A program made the position numbers and the translations under genes. The notes beneath the pieces were generated by a model. It was given only the letters and a program-made list of their open reading frames with translations. It had not been told where the DNA came from and ran no database searches. From the NCBI GenBank assembly GCA_032622095.1, contig CP136061.1, forward strand, positions 45,949,797 to 46,013,796: DNA of 64,000 bases. Reading direction: 5' to 3'. Positions 62,874 to 64,000 of this stretch are shown here, piece by piece. This DNA is from Siphonodentalium dalli (Eukaryota; Mollusca; Scaphopoda; Gadilida; Siphonodentaliidae). Each line of letters opens with the position of its first letter. Positions within the stretch are counted from its first letter, which is position 1.

Positions 62874-62881
62874 GTTGGGCC

Positions 62882-63730
62882 CAGGAACAAGCCTCGAGGT
62901 TTCAAATTGGGAAAATTCACTTCTTCCTGTTTGGTTATTAGAGAAGTGGACTTGTTAGGGAAAAGTCATGACTAATAAATGGTAAATATCTGTGTAAAAT
63001 TTCGTAACAATTAACCCTGTCTATACTAAATACTCATTGCTGAGAAGTTCCTAATTTATAGTATATGTCATGGTACATGTAAAGATGGGTTAACCTGGAA
63101 GAAATGGGTGGAGACGCAGGAGAGTGGTTGGGCACGAAGAACCTGGGATGGTCGAAAAGATCAAGTGATCTTCTCCTTTACTCCTTCATCTTCAGGTGTA
63201 ACATACTTTACTCATATTTAAATGCGTGTAGTACTACTTTCCGCGCACACACCAATGCATGAATTTAAAACTGAACGAAAAATAGTAGACTCTTGAGTTT
63301 AAACTAATTGACCACAGGGAAAACAAGATCCAGGGTTATGTTGATGAGTTACACATGTACATTATAAAAAGATTGGATGGACAGTGAATAGACAATTACA
63401 CCATTACATGTAAGCCTATATTTACATTTGATCAACCACTATATAAAATTCAAAACCATTACTCAATGCCAAGGCATGTATATATTACATTCATGGCATC
63501 GTCAACGATGTTCAAATGCTTGTAAGAAATACAAATATTCTAGACTTCATGTGCATGACAGCACGTCCCACTATTCTCCACCCTGGAGTGGCACAGTACA
63601 GCCAGAGTTAGCTATAGTTAATTATGTCATCACAACCCACAGCCGAGTGTTGTTTTTTCTGAAGTCAGTTGCCCTCGCGGTCTTGGTATTCTGTTTTTGA
63701 GTTGATTTCATTGATTTGCAGTCCACAACT
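62882..63730. other. Intron 5' of E1
   Basis: No exon with chitin-binding, VWA or LamG features is visible on the minus strand; a short plus-strand frame at 63428-63700 has no recognisable product. Confidence 0.5.
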
Positions 63731-63901
63731 GCAGTAATGCCTGAAGTATATGACCCTTTAACCACAGAATAATTATGGGAAATTTTTCAGGATTTATTCG
63801 GAAATATGGCTTTCCGATGAATGGCAGCAAGCCATATTTCCGACTAAATCCTGAAAAAATCTGCTGTGGTTTAGGGGTCGGTTATTTAGTACATTACTGT
63901 A
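63731..63901. mobile_element. M1 MITE (divergent subtype)
   Basis: It shares the CTGAAGTATATGACCCTTTAA outer segment in part with the copy at 13472, and M1 arms inside. Confidence 0.82.
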
Positions 63902-64000
63902 TTTCAATATCATCATAATTATCTGGAGTATATAAATGTCCATCGTCGCAACGAAATGCTGAAACTGTTATCAGATCCAAGACTTTTAAGAAAACATTTT

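Overview
The window is AT-rich animal DNA, most likely from a marine mollusc or a close lophotrochozoan relative. The basis is one multi-exon gene with canonical GT-AG introns that combines a LamG-like domain, a Thr-rich linker and peritrophin-type chitin-binding modules, the domain vocabulary of molluscan Pif/BMSP-type shell-matrix proteins. Non-LTR retrotransposon and DNA-transposon debris surrounds it. There is no bacterial-style gene organisation, rRNA, tRNA or CRISPR array that I can see. Species is not determinable by eye.

One host gene accounts for all the convincing coding sequence. It runs on the minus strand through the whole window and leaves it at both ends. Eight exons could be placed: E1 61952-62304, E2 61225-61315, E3 28218-28297, E4 19114-19144 (31 nt), E5 17676-17876, E6 13187-13402, E7 11975-12172 and E8 1745-1909. 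Every junction has an AG acceptor and GT donor, and reading phase is conserved across all seven introns (phases 0,1,0,1,1,1,1), which strongly supports the model. E1-E4 build one LamG-like domain, E5 is a mucin-like Thr/Ser/Pro linker, and E6-E8 are chitin-binding modules, each on a phase 1-1 exon. The first exons (signal peptide, probably more domains) and the last exons are outside the window.

Intron 2 (28298-61224, about 33 kb) is dominated by a minisatellite of about 30.8 kb (30417-61224). Its basic unit is 42 bp (variants 36, 42, 46 and longer, estimated about 700 units) around the palindrome GGTATATATATACC. The array begins exactly at the 5' splice donor of E2. On the transcribed strand each unit repeats the donor-like context CAG|GTATAT, and the divergent first unit next to E2 reappears at the far end of the array. 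The centre shows higher-order repeats of about 3.05 and 3.94 kb.

The other introns are filled with mobile elements, many nested. At 4205-10240 a repeat was split by a 5'-truncated LINE, which was itself split in its reverse transcriptase frame by a 4.2-kb TIR element with a 5-bp target duplication. At 20937-27356 one small foldback MITE was split by three elements: two with TA duplications and one with a TTAA duplication. At 28315-28888 a copy of the same MITE received a TTAA-type (piggyBac-like) MITE at the equivalent TTAA. No intact transposase was recognised in any of them.
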